This document shows positions 39,141-50,986 of a DNA stretch of 64,000 nucleotides, piece by piece (positions within the stretch are counted from its first letter, which is position 1; the number at the start of each line of letters is the position of its first letter). The notes below the pieces were generated by a model. The model was not told the DNA's origin and ran no database searches. It worked only from the letters and a program-made list of their open reading frames with translations. A program made the translations under genes and the position numbers. Source of the DNA: Ketobacter sp. MCCC 1A13808 (GTDB lineage: Bacteria > Pseudomonadota > Gammaproteobacteria > Pseudomonadales > Ketobacteraceae); contig NZ_VRKW01000001.1 in assembly GCF_009746715.1 (NCBI RefSeq), forward strand, positions 806,001 through 870,000. Reading direction: 5' to 3'.

Positions 39141-39899
39141 TCAAGCCGGGTTACCAATATCAATAAATTTATGATTTAACTGGAATTTTGCTTCCAGGTG
39201 CTCACCAACCGCTTTTGCCCCATAGCGTTCGGTCGCATGATGACCTGCACTGTAATAATGAATCCCGCACTCACGGGCAATGTGGGTGGTCTGCTCTGAA
39301 ATCTCACCGCTGATATAGGCATCGACGCCTTGCGCCACTGCCTTTTCAATGTAACCCTGTGCCCCTCCGGTACACCAGGCCACCCGTTTGACCGGGTGGG
39401 TACCGCCGCTAACCAGAATAGGCTTTCTATTTAGTGCAGTTTTGATTGAATCGGCAAATTGCTGCGCCGTGCACGCGTGCTGCAAATAACCCACATTGCC
39501 TATCGGGTGTTTTTCGGAAGTATCCAGCCCCCCATCCACGGTTATACCAAGACGGGCAGCAAGCTGGGCATTGTTGCCCAGCTCAGAGTGGGCATCCAAT
39601 GGCAAATGGTAAGCAAACAAATTGATCCCGTTCTCGATCAATGCACGAACTCTCTGGTATTTCATTCCGGTCAGACTGGGGTCTTCCCCCCGCCAAAAGT
39701 AGCCGTGGTGTACAAACAGGGCGTCGGCGTCCAGCTCAATAGCCGCATCAATCAATGCCTTAGTCGCGCTTACCCCGCTGACCAGGGTTCGAATCTCCTG
39801 CCTGCCTTCTACCTGCAGCCCATTAGGGGCATAATCCCGAAACAACTCCGGTTGTAACAGGGTGTTCAGATACTCTAATAATGCCTGTCGGCCGGTCAT
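39141..39899 (-). CDS. Nif3-like (YbgI) dinuclear metal-centre protein
   Basis: A 252-residue member of the Nif3/YbgI family, hexameric proteins with a two-metal site; some act as GTP cyclohydrolase-like enzymes but the general role is not established. Metal-binding histidines are visible in LFVHHGYFWRG, YHLPLDAHSELGNNAQ and the C-terminal YSAGHHATERYG. Length fits the family. It is convergent with sat and divergent from the algW gene. Confidence 0.93.
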   Translation of the reverse strand: MTGRQALLEYLNTLLQPELFRDYAPNGLQVEGRQEIRTLVSGVSATKALIDAAIELDADALFVHHGYFWRGEDPSLTGMKYQRVRALIENGINLFAYHLPLDAHSELGNNAQLAARLGITVDGGLDTSEKHPIGNVGYLQHACTAQQFADSIKTALNRKPILVSGGTHPVKRVAWCTGGAQGYIEKAVAQGVDAYISGEISEQTTHIARECGIHYYSAGHHATERYGAKAVGEHLEAKFQLNHKFIDIGNPA

Positions 39900-40051
39900 A
39901 TTCTTACTGCTCCCCTGGTTTTTGCGGTGGTGGTTCGATTCTATCCATGCTAAGTTTCGGGGTTTTGCTATACCGATCCCGCCTGGTGCCTAGCGGCGAC
40001 TATTTTAGCGCGGATTATTTTAAAAACTGCAATGGGTTTTCCAGTCTCATT

Positions 40052-41215
40052 ATGATTTCAGTCTTCCGCTCCCTGGCATTACCTGTTCTTTTTGGCTTGG
40101 TCATCGCATTGGGCTATATCGTTCTGGCTGACGGTAATCCTACCCGCATCCGGCATGAAGTAGTCATGCTTGAAAAACAAGTGATGCCTGAGCAGCAACA
40201 GAGCACTGTCACTATTTCCGATCCGATATCTTACGCGGATGCGGTTAGTAAAACACAACCAGCGGTTGTGAACATCTCCGCAGATAAATTAGTCACTGAG
40301 AGAGCCCACCCGCTCTACGAGGACCCGGTATTTCGACGTTTTTTCGGCATGCATCAGCCCAAATTACGGCAGCGCATGCTGAAAAGCCGGGGCTCCGGCG
40401 TCATAATCAGCCCGTCTGGCTATATCCTGACAAACAACCATGTGATAGCTCAGGCGGACACGGTCCGTGTGGCCCTGGCGGATGGCCGCAATACCGTCGC
40501 CACCGTGGTAGGCACTGACCCTGAAACCGATCTTGCCTTACTCTATGTAGAGCTCCCGGACCTGCCCACCATCACCTTAGCCAATACCGACAACCTGAGG
40601 GTGGGGGATGTGGTACTGGCCATGGGCAACCCCTTTAATGTGGGCCAGACCGTGACAAAAGGCATAGTCAGTGCCATCGGCCGCCATCAATCCGATCTTG
40701 CGACATTCGTGGATTTCATTCAGACCGACGCCGCGATCAATCCCGGCAATTCCGGTGGCGCTTTAGTAAACGCCTATGGCGACCTGGTGGGTATCAACAC
40801 TGCCATGTTGTCCGGTTCCGGTGGTTCCCAAGGCATCGGCTTCGCTATTCCAATTACAACGGCCAAGGAAGTGGTAAAACAGCTTTTGGAGCATGGCCAG
40901 GTCATTCGCGGATGGGTCGGCATTGAACCGCAGGCACTTAACACCGCGTTATCCACTGCGCTGGACCTTCCCAATGTCAACGGACTTTTGGTGATGGGGG
41001 TAGTGCGTGATGGTCCTGCGCACCGCTCCGGTATCAGCCCCGGCGACATTATCACGCACATGAACGGCAACCCGATCAGCGACCCGAAATTCGCAATGGA
41101 TATGATCACTGATATGTCACCAGGGGCGAAGGTTACCATTCGTGTGATCAGGAAAAACCAGCCTCTGGATATCCTGGTGGTCGTTGGTGCACGACCCACT
41201 CCGAACGCATCTTGA
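40052..41215 (+). CDS. algW: Periplasmic serine protease AlgW/DegS (Do family)
   Basis: AlgW/DegS is the site-1 protease that cleaves the anti-sigma factor of the sigma-E/AlgU envelope stress pathway. From the ATG at 40052 it has 387 residues: one N-terminal membrane anchor (about 8-26), a trypsin-like domain with H130, D160 and S234 (LTNNHV, TDLALL, GNSGGA) and a single C-terminal PDZ domain (about 285-375). One PDZ rather than two, plus the anchor, separates it from DegP/MucD. Upstream in-frame codons exist but lie in the Nif3 promoter side and give no family-like sequence. Confidence 0.94.
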   Translation: MISVFRSLALPVLFGLVIALGYIVLADGNPTRIRHEVVMLEKQVMPEQQQSTVTISDPISYADAVSKTQPAVVNISADKLVTERAHPLYEDPVFRRFFGMHQPKLRQRMLKSRGSGVIISPSGYILTNNHVIAQADTVRVALADGRNTVATVVGTDPETDLALLYVELPDLPTITLANTDNLRVGDVVLAMGNPFNVGQTVTKGIVSAIGRHQSDLATFVDFIQTDAAINPGNSGGALVNAYGDLVGINTAMLSGSGGSQGIGFAIPITTAKEVVKQLLEHGQVIRGWVGIEPQALNTALSTALDLPNVNGLLVMGVVRDGPAHRSGISPGDIITHMNGNPISDPKFAMDMITDMSPGAKVTIRVIRKNQPLDILVVVGARPTPNAS

Positions 41216-41267
41216 GATCTGTGGTCAATACCTATACAGATTAACTTCCATCCGATGAGGCCACGCT

Positions 41268-41705
41268 ATGTTAAAAAGCCTTTTAGACTGGTTCAATCCG
41301 AACGAAAATCCGGAACAGCAAGCCATTTCCCCCAATCTGGCCGCAGCGGCGTTGTTGGTTGAAGTCATGGCGGCAGACGATAATTGGAAAAGCGAAGAAG
41401 AAGAGACCATCAAAACATTGTTGGTGGACTCTTTGACGACCAGCTCAGCCGAAGCTGATGACCTTATGCAGACCGCGAAGCAACAGCAAAAAAACGCGAC
41501 TGACCTGTATGAAATGACCAAACAGCTCAATAGCCACTATTCCATGGAACAAAAATATAAGCTGATATTTGCCATGTGGAAGGTGGCTTTTGCGGACGGT
41601 GAGCTGGATCGCTATGAAGACCATATTATCCGCAAAGTATCGGAGCTTTTATACCTACCGCATGAGCAATTCATTCACGCCAAACTACAGGCGAAGCCGG
41701 ACTAA
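41268..41705 (+). CDS. TerB-like helical protein
   Basis: A 145-residue, helix-rich soluble protein with the TerB (tellurite resistance B-like) pattern: an N-terminal acidic helical repeat EVMAADDNWKSEEEETI and a second WKVAFADGELDRYEDHIIRK, each with the acidic D-x-D/E metal-like positions. TerB folds occur in many settings, and the name does not imply tellurite resistance; no other ter genes are near. It lies 52 bp after algW on the same strand, so it may be cotranscribed, and converges on hisC with 6 bp between. Confidence 0.85.
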   Translation: MLKSLLDWFNPNENPEQQAISPNLAAAALLVEVMAADDNWKSEEEETIKTLLVDSLTTSSAEADDLMQTAKQQQKNATDLYEMTKQLNSHYSMEQKYKLIFAMWKVAFADGELDRYEDHIIRKVSELLYLPHEQFIHAKLQAKPD

Positions 41706-41711
41706 CCGACG

Positions 41712-42791
41712 CTATTCGCTCATCGCTGCGTGCAGTGCCTGTAACATAAGCCGGTTTTCATCTGCGGTTCCTACAGTAAAGCGCAGACAATCTTTTAATT
41801 GCGGGTGGGCGCCGTCCGCGCACTTAATCAGAACACCCGCGTCCCGCAATTGATCCGCGATGAAGCGGGCCTTTCCTGGCGGAGTTCGCGCGAGGATAAA
41901 GTTGGCCTGACTCGGCCAGATTTTCTCAAAGGGAAGTTGATGCAGGGCCTTAACCAACTGAGTGCGGTTCTCTTTGATTTCCTGGGTCTGCGCCTTCATT
42001 ACATCGAAGTGCATAAGGGCAAACTTGGCGGACGCTTCGGTCAATACATTAATGTTGTAGGGCAAGCGTACTTTTTCAAACTGTTCCACCCAGGCTTTGG
42101 ATCCAAACAGCATACCTAACCGCAGCCCAGCCAGACCCATTTTAGACAGTGTGCGCATGATTACGACATTATCGAATTCATCCATTAAAGCCAGGTGGTG
42201 ACGATCTGAAAACGCCAGGTAGGCTTCATCAATAACCACCAAACCTGGCGCCTGTTGGCAAACGCTTCTGACAGGCTCTAACTCAAATAAATTGCCGGTG
42301 GGATTGTTTGGCTGCGCAAGAAAAACCAGTGCGGGTTGGTGCTCTTCAATAGCCGCCAGCATTGCATCCAAATCCAGTACAAAATCTTCACCCAGGGGCA
42401 CTCCCACGTAATCCATACCGCAAAACGTCGCTATCATCTTGTACATCACAAAACTGGGCTCCGGTGCCATCACCACTCGCCCGGGCATCGCCAATGCCAT
42501 CGCCACTATTTGTATCAGCTCATCAGAACCATTACCCAATATCACCTGGTATTTAGGGTCAACGTCCATCAGCAGCTTTAGGTCTTCTTTTAATTCTGCA
42601 GACACCGGATCAGGATAGCGATTAACGTGAATATCACGCAGTATACCCAGCCACTCCTCTACCATGGCTTTCGGCCAGTGATAGGGGTTTTCCATTGCAT
42701 CCAACTTCACCATGCCAGCTGAAGGTGCGACATGGTACGCACTGAGCGCCTGGATTTCAGGTCGTATCCATTGCTTAACTGGGTTGGTCAT
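41712..42791 (-). CDS. hisC: Histidinol-phosphate aminotransferase HisC
   Basis: HisC is a PLP enzyme that converts imidazole acetol phosphate to histidinol phosphate. The 359-residue class II aminotransferase shows QPNNPTGNLF, the DEAYLAFSD motif, and the PLP lysine in RTLSKMGLAGLRLG. It is the last gene of a murA-hisG-hisD-hisC run, 22 bp after hisD. Confidence 0.96.
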   Translation of the reverse strand: MTNPVKQWIRPEIQALSAYHVAPSAGMVKLDAMENPYHWPKAMVEEWLGILRDIHVNRYPDPVSAELKEDLKLLMDVDPKYQVILGNGSDELIQIVAMALAMPGRVVMAPEPSFVMYKMIATFCGMDYVGVPLGEDFVLDLDAMLAAIEEHQPALVFLAQPNNPTGNLFELEPVRSVCQQAPGLVVIDEAYLAFSDRHHLALMDEFDNVVIMRTLSKMGLAGLRLGMLFGSKAWVEQFEKVRLPYNINVLTEASAKFALMHFDVMKAQTQEIKENRTQLVKALHQLPFEKIWPSQANFILARTPPGKARFIADQLRDAGVLIKCADGAHPQLKDCLRFTVGTADENRLMLQALHAAMSE

Positions 42792-42813
42792 TCTATTGCT
42801 CGCTTATTCCATC

Positions 42814-44118
42814 TCAATCTTTAATGCGGTATTCAGCAGAACGGGCATGGGCAGTGAGGCTTTCACCTCTTGCTAACACAGACGCTACCTTGCCCAGCTC
42901 TGATGCCTTTTCGGCGGTACACATAATTAACGAACTGCGCTTTTGGAAGTCGTATACACCCAATGGTGACGAGTAACGTGCCGTGCCGGAGGTCGGCAAC
43001 ACATGATTAGGACCTGCGCAATAATCACCTAACGCCTCGGCAGTGTATCGCCCCATGAAAATCGCTCCAGCATGACGAACTTTTTCGATTATGGCTTCCG
43101 GGTCGTCCACTGATAATTCAAGATGCTCTGGAGCGATTCGGTTAATCACTTCCACCGCCTGATCTAGATCTGACACTTTAATCAATGCGCCACGATTTGC
43201 CAGTGAGACCTGTGCAATCGCAGAGCGTTCCAGTGTCGGCAGTAATGTTTCCAGGGAGGCCCGCACCCGTTCCAGAAAATCGGCGTCAGGCGACACCAGA
43301 ATGGATTGGGCATCTTCATCGTGCTCGGCTTGAGAGAACATATCCATCGCCACCCAGTCAGGGTCTGTTTTGCCATCACAAACGACCAGGATCTCGGAAG
43401 GGCCAGCGATCATATCGATTCCCACCTGACCAAAGACCATCCGCTTCGCTGTCGCAACATAGATATTGCCCGGCCCGACGATCTTATCTACCCGGGGCAC
43501 CGTTTCAGTACCATAAGCCAGAGCGGCAATGGCCTGTGCCCCACCGATGGTAATTACCGTGTCGACACCTGCAATGTGAGCTGCAGCCAAGACCATCTCG
43601 TTCAACTCGCCGCCGGGAGTAGGTACCACCATCACCACCTCGGCAACGCCGGCAACCTTGGCAGGAATGGCATTCATCAACACCGATGAGGGATAGGTTG
43701 CCTTGCCCCCTGGCACATAGAGTCCGGCCCGGTCCAGCGGCGTTACCTTTTGCCCGAGTAATGAGCCGTCTGCTTCCCGATAAGACCAGGATTCCGTTTT
43801 CTGGTGCTGGTGATAACTGCGCACCCTGTCTGCTGCAACCTGCAGAGCCTCACGCTGCGCCGCCGGTATGGTATTCCAGGCATGCTCCAAGCGATCTGCA
43901 CTGACCACAAGATCAGCAACAGACGCCGCATCCACCCGATCAAAGCGCCGGGTGTATTCAAGCACAGCGGCATCCCCACGCTGCCGTACGCTTGTCACGA
44001 TTTCCGCTACTGCTGTTTGCACACCCTGATCGGACACACTGTCCCACGCCAGCAGACCATTCAGGCGCTGCTCAAAATCACTTTGGTTTGCATCGAGCTG
44101 AGCAATTTCCAGAGTCAT
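42814..44118 (-). CDS. hisD: Histidinol dehydrogenase HisD
   Basis: HisD is a zinc and NAD enzyme that oxidises histidinol to histidine in two steps. The 434-residue protein has the [20 protein letters not shown] region, the signature [14 protein letters not shown], zinc-site residues in [11 protein letters not shown] and the C-terminal [18 protein letters not shown]. Length is standard. Confidence 0.97.
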   Translation of the reverse strand: MTLEIAQLDANQSDFEQRLNGLLAWDSVSDQGVQTAVAEIVTSVRQRGDAAVLEYTRRFDRVDAASVADLVVSADRLEHAWNTIPAAQREALQVAADRVRSYHQHQKTESWSYREADGSLLGQKVTPLDRAGLYVPGGKATYPSSVLMNAIPAKVAGVAEVVMVVPTPGGELNEMVLAAAHIAGVDTVITIGGAQAIAALAYGTETVPRVDKIVGPGNIYVATAKRMVFGQVGIDMIAGPSEILVVCDGKTDPDWVAMDMFSQAEHDEDAQSILVSPDADFLERVRASLETLLPTLERSAIAQVSLANRGALIKVSDLDQAVEVINRIAPEHLELSVDDPEAIIEKVRHAGAIFMGRYTAEALGDYCAGPNHVLPTSGTARYSSPLGVYDFQKRSSLIMCTAEKASELGKVASVLARGESLTAHARSAEYRIKD

Positions 44119-44165
44119 CTGTCATCTTCCTCAAATTGGGTAACCGGTTTCAGTTTAAACGGCCT

Positions 44166-44810
44166 TCATGCCTTGCGGTTTTGCTCAACGGCCTCTGACA
44201 ATTGATCGATTAGATTCTGAATCAGGCTATGCTTCATTTTCATAGACGCTTTGTTCACGATCATTCGGGAACTGATGGTTGCGATTAACTCCGTTGGCTC
44301 TAATCCATTCGCACGCAACGTGTTGCCGGTATCGACAATATCGACAATACGATCGGCTAACCCCACCAGAGGCGCCAGCTCCATGGAGCCGTACAGCTTG
44401 ATAATATCTACCTGCTCGCCTTTTTCCGCGTAGTAGCGTTTAGTCAAATTAACGAACTTCGTTGCTACCCGTAACCGGCCTTGCACGGGTTCAGCCTGGG
44501 ACTTGGCCGCCACCATCAATTTACAACGGGAGATATCGAGATCAAGTGGTTCATAGACCCCTCTAGCACCGTGCTCCATCAGCACATCCTTACCCGCAAC
44601 CCCCACATCCGCAGCGCCATGTTCAACAAATGTGGGCACATCCGTGGCACGAATAATAATGATTTCAACATTGGGATGACTGGTGGGAAAAATCAGTTTG
44701 CGACTTTTGGAAGGCTCTTCCAGAAGCTCAATTCCGGCTTTTTTCAGCAGCGGCAATGTCTCGTCCAGTATGCGCCCTTTTGATAAGGCAATGCGGATGT
44801 TAGCTGTCAT
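44166..44810 (-). CDS. hisG: ATP phosphoribosyltransferase HisG (short form)
   Basis: HisG starts histidine synthesis by joining ATP and PRPP. From the ATG at 44810 it has 214 residues and no C-terminal regulatory domain, so it is the short form that needs the HisRS-like partner HisZ, which is not in this window. The phosphate loop region [16 protein letters not shown] is present. It lies between murA and hisD, an order shared with Pseudomonas. Confidence 0.97.
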   Translation of the reverse strand: MTANIRIALSKGRILDETLPLLKKAGIELLEEPSKSRKLIFPTSHPNVEIIIIRATDVPTFVEHGAADVGVAGKDVLMEHGARGVYEPLDLDISRCKLMVAAKSQAEPVQGRLRVATKFVNLTKRYYAEKGEQVDIIKLYGSMELAPLVGLADRIVDIVDTGNTLRANGLEPTELIATISSRMIVNKASMKMKHSLIQNLIDQLSEAVEQNRKA

Positions 44811-44823
44811 GACTGTCTCTATC

Positions 44824-46360
<1,537 letters not shown>

Positions 46361-46416
46361 TGGGGTTTCTCATTAATATCGGAAGTGCGCTATTGTAAAC
46401 AAGTTCGACACCAAAA

Positions 46417-46743
46417 TCAGGAGGCAAAAGGAATTACTGAATCCAGACTGCTGACGCGGCTCACATCCAGCATATCGTCAGGTGCATTAACATACTGAAG
46501 CTCTTTTCCCAGCACCTGTGCCATACGCATCCAGCACAGCAATACCGAAATACCCACACTGCCGACTCTACCTACCTGAGCCAGGTCCACCACAATCCGG
46601 TCACCCATACCCGGTAGCAGCTTCTCGCCTTCACTACGCAACCAGGTTGCGGACGCAAATACCATATCACCGCTGATTTCCAGCTTATGGTCACTCACGC
46701 GGATGAGGCTCACGCCCAACGCAGAGATTTGATCAGGGCTCAT
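46417..46743 (-). CDS. mlaB: STAS-domain protein MlaB
   Basis: MlaB is the small STAS subunit that regulates the MlaFEDB ABC transporter for phospholipids. From the ATG at 46743 the protein has 108 residues; a TTG at 46761 is less likely. The STAS core DRIVVDLAQVGRVGSVGISVLLCW carries the usual serine and glycine positions of the loop. It overlaps the end of mlaD by 11 bp, so nothing lies between them; mlaC is missing. Confidence 0.9.
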   Translation of the reverse strand: MSPDQISALGVSLIRVSDHKLEISGDMVFASATWLRSEGEKLLPGMGDRIVVDLAQVGRVGSVGISVLLCWMRMAQVLGKELQYVNAPDDMLDVSRVSSLDSVIPFAS

Positions 46744-47200
46744 CAGACGATACCCTGCCAACCAGAAACTTAGCGATCAAGTCTTCTAGCACCAGCGCAG
46801 ACTGGGTGTTATATATCTCACTGCCATCTGCAAGATTGTCCAGTTCAGCACCCTGGATGATACCAATGTACTTTTCCCCCAGAATGCCGGCGGTTAGGAT
46901 TGCAGCGCTGGAGTCGGACGAGAGATTATTCACATTTTTATATATCTCCATTTCCACTACCCCCACGAAATCTTCTCGATCCAGATAGATTCTGGTCACC
47001 CGACCAATGGTCACACCCGCCATCGTGACCTTCGCTCGTGCCGTGAGGCCGCCGATATTTTCGAATTTGGCCGTCACCCGATAGGTCTCCTCGCCGGATT
47101 TCAGAGATAACCCGCTGACCCGTAGGGCAAGAAAAATCAATGCCATAAGCCCTATTAATATAAATACACCCACCGTTAATTCCTGGGTACGCACTCGCAT
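46733..47200 (-). CDS. mlaD: Outer-membrane lipid asymmetry protein MlaD (MCE domain)
   Basis: MlaD is the inner-membrane-anchored MCE protein that forms the hexameric ring of the Mla phospholipid transporter. The 155-residue protein has an N-terminal membrane segment (about 9-28) and one MCE domain (about 37-115; TAKFENIGGLTARAKVTMAGV). The ATG shares one base with the mlaE stop (TGATG). Length fits the Pseudomonas-type MlaD. Confidence 0.96.
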   Translation of the reverse strand: MRVRTQELTVGVFILIGLMALIFLALRVSGLSLKSGEETYRVTAKFENIGGLTARAKVTMAGVTIGRVTRIYLDREDFVGVVEMEIYKNVNNLSSDSSAAILTAGILGEKYIGIIQGAELDNLADGSEIYNTQSALVLEDLIAKFLVGRVSSDEP

Positions 47201-47982
47201 CAAATTTCTCCAAACATGACCGCAGTTAAAATAAAGTCCAAACCGAGCACCGCCAGCGACGCATAAACCACCGTACGGGTAGTCGCACGACTGATACCCT
47301 CCGAGGTCGGGACGGTGTCGTATCCCTGAAACACCGCAATCCACGTAACCACCACGCCAAACACAATGCTTTTAATGACACCATTCATAACATCGTCTGA
47401 CCATTGCACGCTACTTTGCATATTGGCCCAGAACGAGCCTCCATCCACGCCCAGCCACACCACGCCAACCAAAAAGCCACCTAAAATGCCGACAGCAGAA
47501 AAAATCACAGCCAGCGTCGGCAAACAGATCAACCCGGCCCAGAAACGGGGAGCAATGATTCGGCGCAGCGGGTCAACCCCAATCATTTCCATACTCGCTA
47601 ACTGCTCTGTGGTTTTCATCAGACCAATTTCCGCCGTTAACGCGGAGCCGGCGCGCCCGGCAAATAGCAACGCAGTGACCACCGGCCCCAGCTCACGTAA
47701 CAGAGTCAATGCGACCATCTGTCCTAGCGCCTGCTCGCTGCCGTAGGTATTCAGAATGGTGTAACCCTGCAAAGCCAACACCATTCCGATGAAGGTACCC
47801 GAGACAATTATAATCACCATAGACAATACGCCCACGGAGTAAATTTGCTTGATTAGCAAAGGGAAATTGGTACGGAGATTGGGTAGCGCCCACAACGAAT
47901 GGAACAGAAAAATTCCGGAACGTCCGAGTGCGCCTACTAATTCGAGGCCAAAGCGGCCCAGACCACTGATTCTATCCAGCAC
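47200..47982 (-). CDS. mlaE: Phospholipid ABC transporter permease MlaE
   Basis: MlaE is the permease subunit of the Mla transporter. The 260-residue, multi-pass protein shows the permease motifs [37 protein letters not shown] (in the coupling region) and [11 protein letters not shown]. The start is GTG at 47982 and shares a base with the mlaF stop, consistent with coupled translation. Confidence 0.97.
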   Translation of the reverse strand: MLDRISGLGRFGLELVGALGRSGIFLFHSLWALPNLRTNFPLLIKQIYSVGVLSMVIIIVSGTFIGMVLALQGYTILNTYGSEQALGQMVALTLLRELGPVVTALLFAGRAGSALTAEIGLMKTTEQLASMEMIGVDPLRRIIAPRFWAGLICLPTLAVIFSAVGILGGFLVGVVWLGVDGGSFWANMQSSVQWSDDVMNGVIKSIVFGVVVTWIAVFQGYDTVPTSEGISRATTRTVVYASLAVLGLDFILTAVMFGEI

Positions 47983-48794
47983 TACATGCTTCCCCGCAGA
48001 AAGTCTTCCTGTAATTCCATGGCCGGGAAATGGAACGGCACCGGCCCGTCCGGCAACCCCTGCATAAACTGGCGCACCCGCGGCAGATCCGAATTCAGCA
48101 CTTCATCGGACTTGCCCTGGCCGATCACTACGCCATCGGCAATAACATAAATATAATCAGCAATGCTGGCAGTTTCCTGCACATCATGAGACACCACGAC
48201 GCTGGTATGACCCAAGGCGTCGTTCAATAACCGGATCAACTGCACCACGACGCCCATTGCCATCGGGTCTTGCCCGGCAAAGGGCTCATCGTACAGCACT
48301 AATTCCGGGTCCAGGGCGATCGCACGAGCTAACGCTGCACGGCGTGCCATACCTCCGGACAGTTCGCTGGGCATCAGGTTTTTCGCCCCCCTCAGCCCCA
48401 CCGCCTGTAACTTCATCAGGACAACATCCCGAATCATGTCTTCCGGTAGTTCGGTATGCACTCGCAGGGGGAATGCGACATTCTCAAAAACAGACAGATC
48501 CGTGAATAAAGCGCCACTTTGGAACAGCATCCCCATTTTGCTACGAACCTGGAATAACTCACTCCGGCCCAGCTCAGGAATATTATGGCCATCGACCAGG
48601 ATGCTGCCGCTGTCGGGCTTCAATTGGCCACCGATGAGACGTAGCAAGGTGGTTTTACCGGTCCCGCTCGGGCCCATTATTGCCGTCACTTTACCTTTCG
48701 GGATAACCAAGTTGATATTGTCATAGATTACCCGGTTGCCGCGATTAAACGACAGGCCGGCGATTTCGACGTAATTCTGAGAGTCTGCTGACAT
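47982..48794 (-). CDS. mlaF: Phospholipid ABC transporter ATPase MlaF
   Basis: MlaF powers the Mla transporter. The 270-residue ATPase has Walker [12 protein letters not shown], the signature [14 protein letters not shown], Walker [14 protein letters not shown] and a switch histidine in VVSHDV. First gene of the operon mlaF-mlaE-mlaD-mlaB, divergent from yrbG. Confidence 0.98.
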   Translation of the reverse strand: MSADSQNYVEIAGLSFNRGNRVIYDNINLVIPKGKVTAIMGPSGTGKTTLLRLIGGQLKPDSGSILVDGHNIPELGRSELFQVRSKMGMLFQSGALFTDLSVFENVAFPLRVHTELPEDMIRDVVLMKLQAVGLRGAKNLMPSELSGGMARRAALARAIALDPELVLYDEPFAGQDPMAMGVVVQLIRLLNDALGHTSVVVSHDVQETASIADYIYVIADGVVIGQGKSDEVLNSDLPRVRQFMQGLPDGPVPFHFPAMELQEDFLRGSM

Positions 48795-48954
48795 GAAAGG
48801 CCTTTTTGGTTGCTCCCGGCAATTCCAAAAACAAGAGCTGAACTATATCATCTTGTGATTAAAAGGAAAAACTGGCCAATGCGCAAGCCCCTGGCTTGCA
48901 TAGGGACAAGATAGCCATTACATTGCAGTGCTTGTTTTAATGTGGAATTGACAC

Positions 48955-49926
48955 ATGCTGGTTGCCCTCCTGGCCATTGTGGCCGGCTTAATTTTGCTGG
49001 TCTGGAGCTCAGACAAATTTGTCGACGGTGCAGTCGGCCTCGCTAGCGCCCTGGGCATGTCAAAAGCGATGATCGGGCTGACTATCGTTGCCCTCGGCAC
49101 ATCCGCCCCGGAAATCGTTGTTTCCATCATGTCAGCTTTGTCCGGAGCACCAGAGCTCGCCCTTGGCAACGCTATTGGCTCCAATATTGCCAATATTGGT
49201 TTGGTTCTGGGGGTAACAGCAATAATCGCTGCCCTTCCCATTCAATCCGGACTCCTTAAAGAAGACTTACCTGCCCTCATCGCCGTCACCGCAGGCGTCG
49301 GCTTCCTGTGTAGCGACAACCAGCTTACCCAAACCGATGCTTTTGTCATGATTGTCATGCTGATACTCCTGATGTATCTGTTATTTCGCTATAAAAGCGA
49401 ACATCAGGACGAACTGATTGAGCAGACAACGCAAGACGACATCCAAGGCCCCAGCAAGGGGAAATCGACCTTTTGGTTTATTGTCGGCACTGTGGTTCTC
49501 ATCGGATCTTCACGCTTATTGGTGTGGGGAGCAATTGAAATAGCCCGAGCCATGCAGATAAGCGAAGTGATCATCGGTCTTACGATTGTTGCTATCGGCA
49601 CCAGCCTGCCGGAATTAGCCGCATCCATCGCCAGCGCGCTGCGAAAGCATCATGATATCGCGCTCGGAAACATCGTCGGTTCCAATATCCTGAATCTGCT
49701 GGCAGTGCTGTCCGCTGCGGCCGTGATCCATCCGATTGAAATCAGCTCTACCACGCTGATTCGTGATTATGGGGTTATGTGCGGTGTTACGCTGTTGCTG
49801 GCCTTGTTTATGTTTCTGCCAAGAAAAGCAAGGCAGCTCTCCAGAATCAAGGGCGGCATTCTACTGGCAGCCTATTTAGCCTATCTGGCGATACTCTATC
49901 AACAGACCATTACGGCCTCGGCTTGA
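48955..49926 (+). CDS. yrbG: Calcium/sodium antiporter family protein YrbG
   Basis: A 323-residue inner-membrane protein of the CaCA exchanger superfamily with about ten membrane segments in two inverted halves. Each half has the alpha repeat: GTSAPEIVVSI...GNAIGSNIANI and GTSLPELAASI...GNIVGSNILNL, with the ion-binding glutamates present. The ion actually moved by YrbG is not well established. The place between mlaF and kdsD matches enterobacteria, where it heads the kds-lpt region. Confidence 0.93.
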   Translation: MLVALLAIVAGLILLVWSSDKFVDGAVGLASALGMSKAMIGLTIVALGTSAPEIVVSIMSALSGAPELALGNAIGSNIANIGLVLGVTAIIAALPIQSGLLKEDLPALIAVTAGVGFLCSDNQLTQTDAFVMIVMLILLMYLLFRYKSEHQDELIEQTTQDDIQGPSKGKSTFWFIVGTVVLIGSSRLLVWGAIEIARAMQISEVIIGLTIVAIGTSLPELAASIASALRKHHDIALGNIVGSNILNLLAVLSAAAVIHPIEISSTTLIRDYGVMCGVTLLLALFMFLPRKARQLSRIKGGILLAAYLAYLAILYQQTITASA

Positions 49927-49978
49927 TTTGGTTTACACTGTGCCACATTGAAACTTCGAATTTAAGGCGATTGCTGAA

Positions 49979-50962
49979 ATGAATACCAGACAAGACGGCG
50001 ACGAGTTTATTCAATCCGGTCGCAGGGTTATAGAAATTGAGACAGCCGCCACCCATGCACTTCTGGCCAGGATCGATAAGAATTTTCAAAATGCCTGCGA
50101 GATTCTGATGCAATGCAAAGGCCGGGTCATCATCACAGGAATGGGGAAGTCCGGCCATATCGGCAACAAAATTGCGGCAACACTGGCCAGCACAGGCACC
50201 CCGTCTTTTTTTGTTCATCCGGGTGAAGCCAGTCACGGCGACCTGGGCATGATTACCGGCGAAGATGTAGTGATCGCCATTTCTAACTCGGGTAAAACCG
50301 AAGAAATTGTCAATATCGTACCGTTGATAAAGCGCAAAGGCGCCCCGCTCATCAGTATGGCAGGCGACAACCAATCACCGCTTGCAACCCAGGCCGATGT
50401 CCATCTTGATATCAGTGTTAAAGAAGAAGCCTGTCCGCTTGGACTGGCCCCCACAGCCAGCACTACCGCTACCCTGGTGATGGGCGATGCCATCGCAGTA
50501 GCGCTGCTGGAAGCCCGGGGATTTACCGCTGACGATTTTGCACTTTCTCACCCCGGCGGAAGTCTGGGAAGACGCCTACTACTATTAGTGGAAAACATTA
50601 TGCACAGCGGTGATAAAATCCCGCTGGTTGCGAAAGCAGTGACCATCAGCGATGCACTGCTTGAAATGAGTAGCAAAGGGCTCGGCATGACCGGCATCGT
50701 CGATCACAATAATAAGTTGATCGGCGTATTTACTGACGGTGACTTACGCCGGATGCTGGATCAGGGGTTGAACACAAAAACCACCAGTATTGAAAAAGTG
50801 ATGACCGCGAACCCTAAAACCATCAGCCCCCACATTCTGGCTGTGGAAGCGCTGAACATGATGGACAAAAGCAAAATCACCGCACTGATGGTCGTGGATA
50901 AAAGCGGCACCCCGATCGGCGCACTGAATATGCATGACCTGCTGCGTGCAGGGGTAATGTGA
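49979..50962 (+). CDS. kdsD: Arabinose-5-phosphate isomerase KdsD
   Basis: KdsD makes D-arabinose 5-phosphate from ribulose 5-phosphate, the first step of Kdo synthesis for LPS. The 327-residue protein has an N-terminal SIS domain (GMGKSGHIGNKIAATLAS; ISNSGKTEEIVNI) and two C-terminal CBS repeats (about 205-325). It is followed 24 bp later by kdsC. Confidence 0.96.
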   Translation: MNTRQDGDEFIQSGRRVIEIETAATHALLARIDKNFQNACEILMQCKGRVIITGMGKSGHIGNKIAATLASTGTPSFFVHPGEASHGDLGMITGEDVVIAISNSGKTEEIVNIVPLIKRKGAPLISMAGDNQSPLATQADVHLDISVKEEACPLGLAPTASTTATLVMGDAIAVALLEARGFTADDFALSHPGGSLGRRLLLLVENIMHSGDKIPLVAKAVTISDALLEMSSKGLGMTGIVDHNNKLIGVFTDGDLRRMLDQGLNTKTTSIEKVMTANPKTISPHILAVEALNMMDKSKITALMVVDKSGTPIGALNMHDLLRAGVM

Positions 50963-50986
50963 ACGGAGTTTTTACCCGAGACCATA

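Noticed and set aside
48883-48899. 7-bp hairpin between mlaF and yrbG
   Set aside because: Lies between divergent genes, lacks a T run and has no clear regulatory match.
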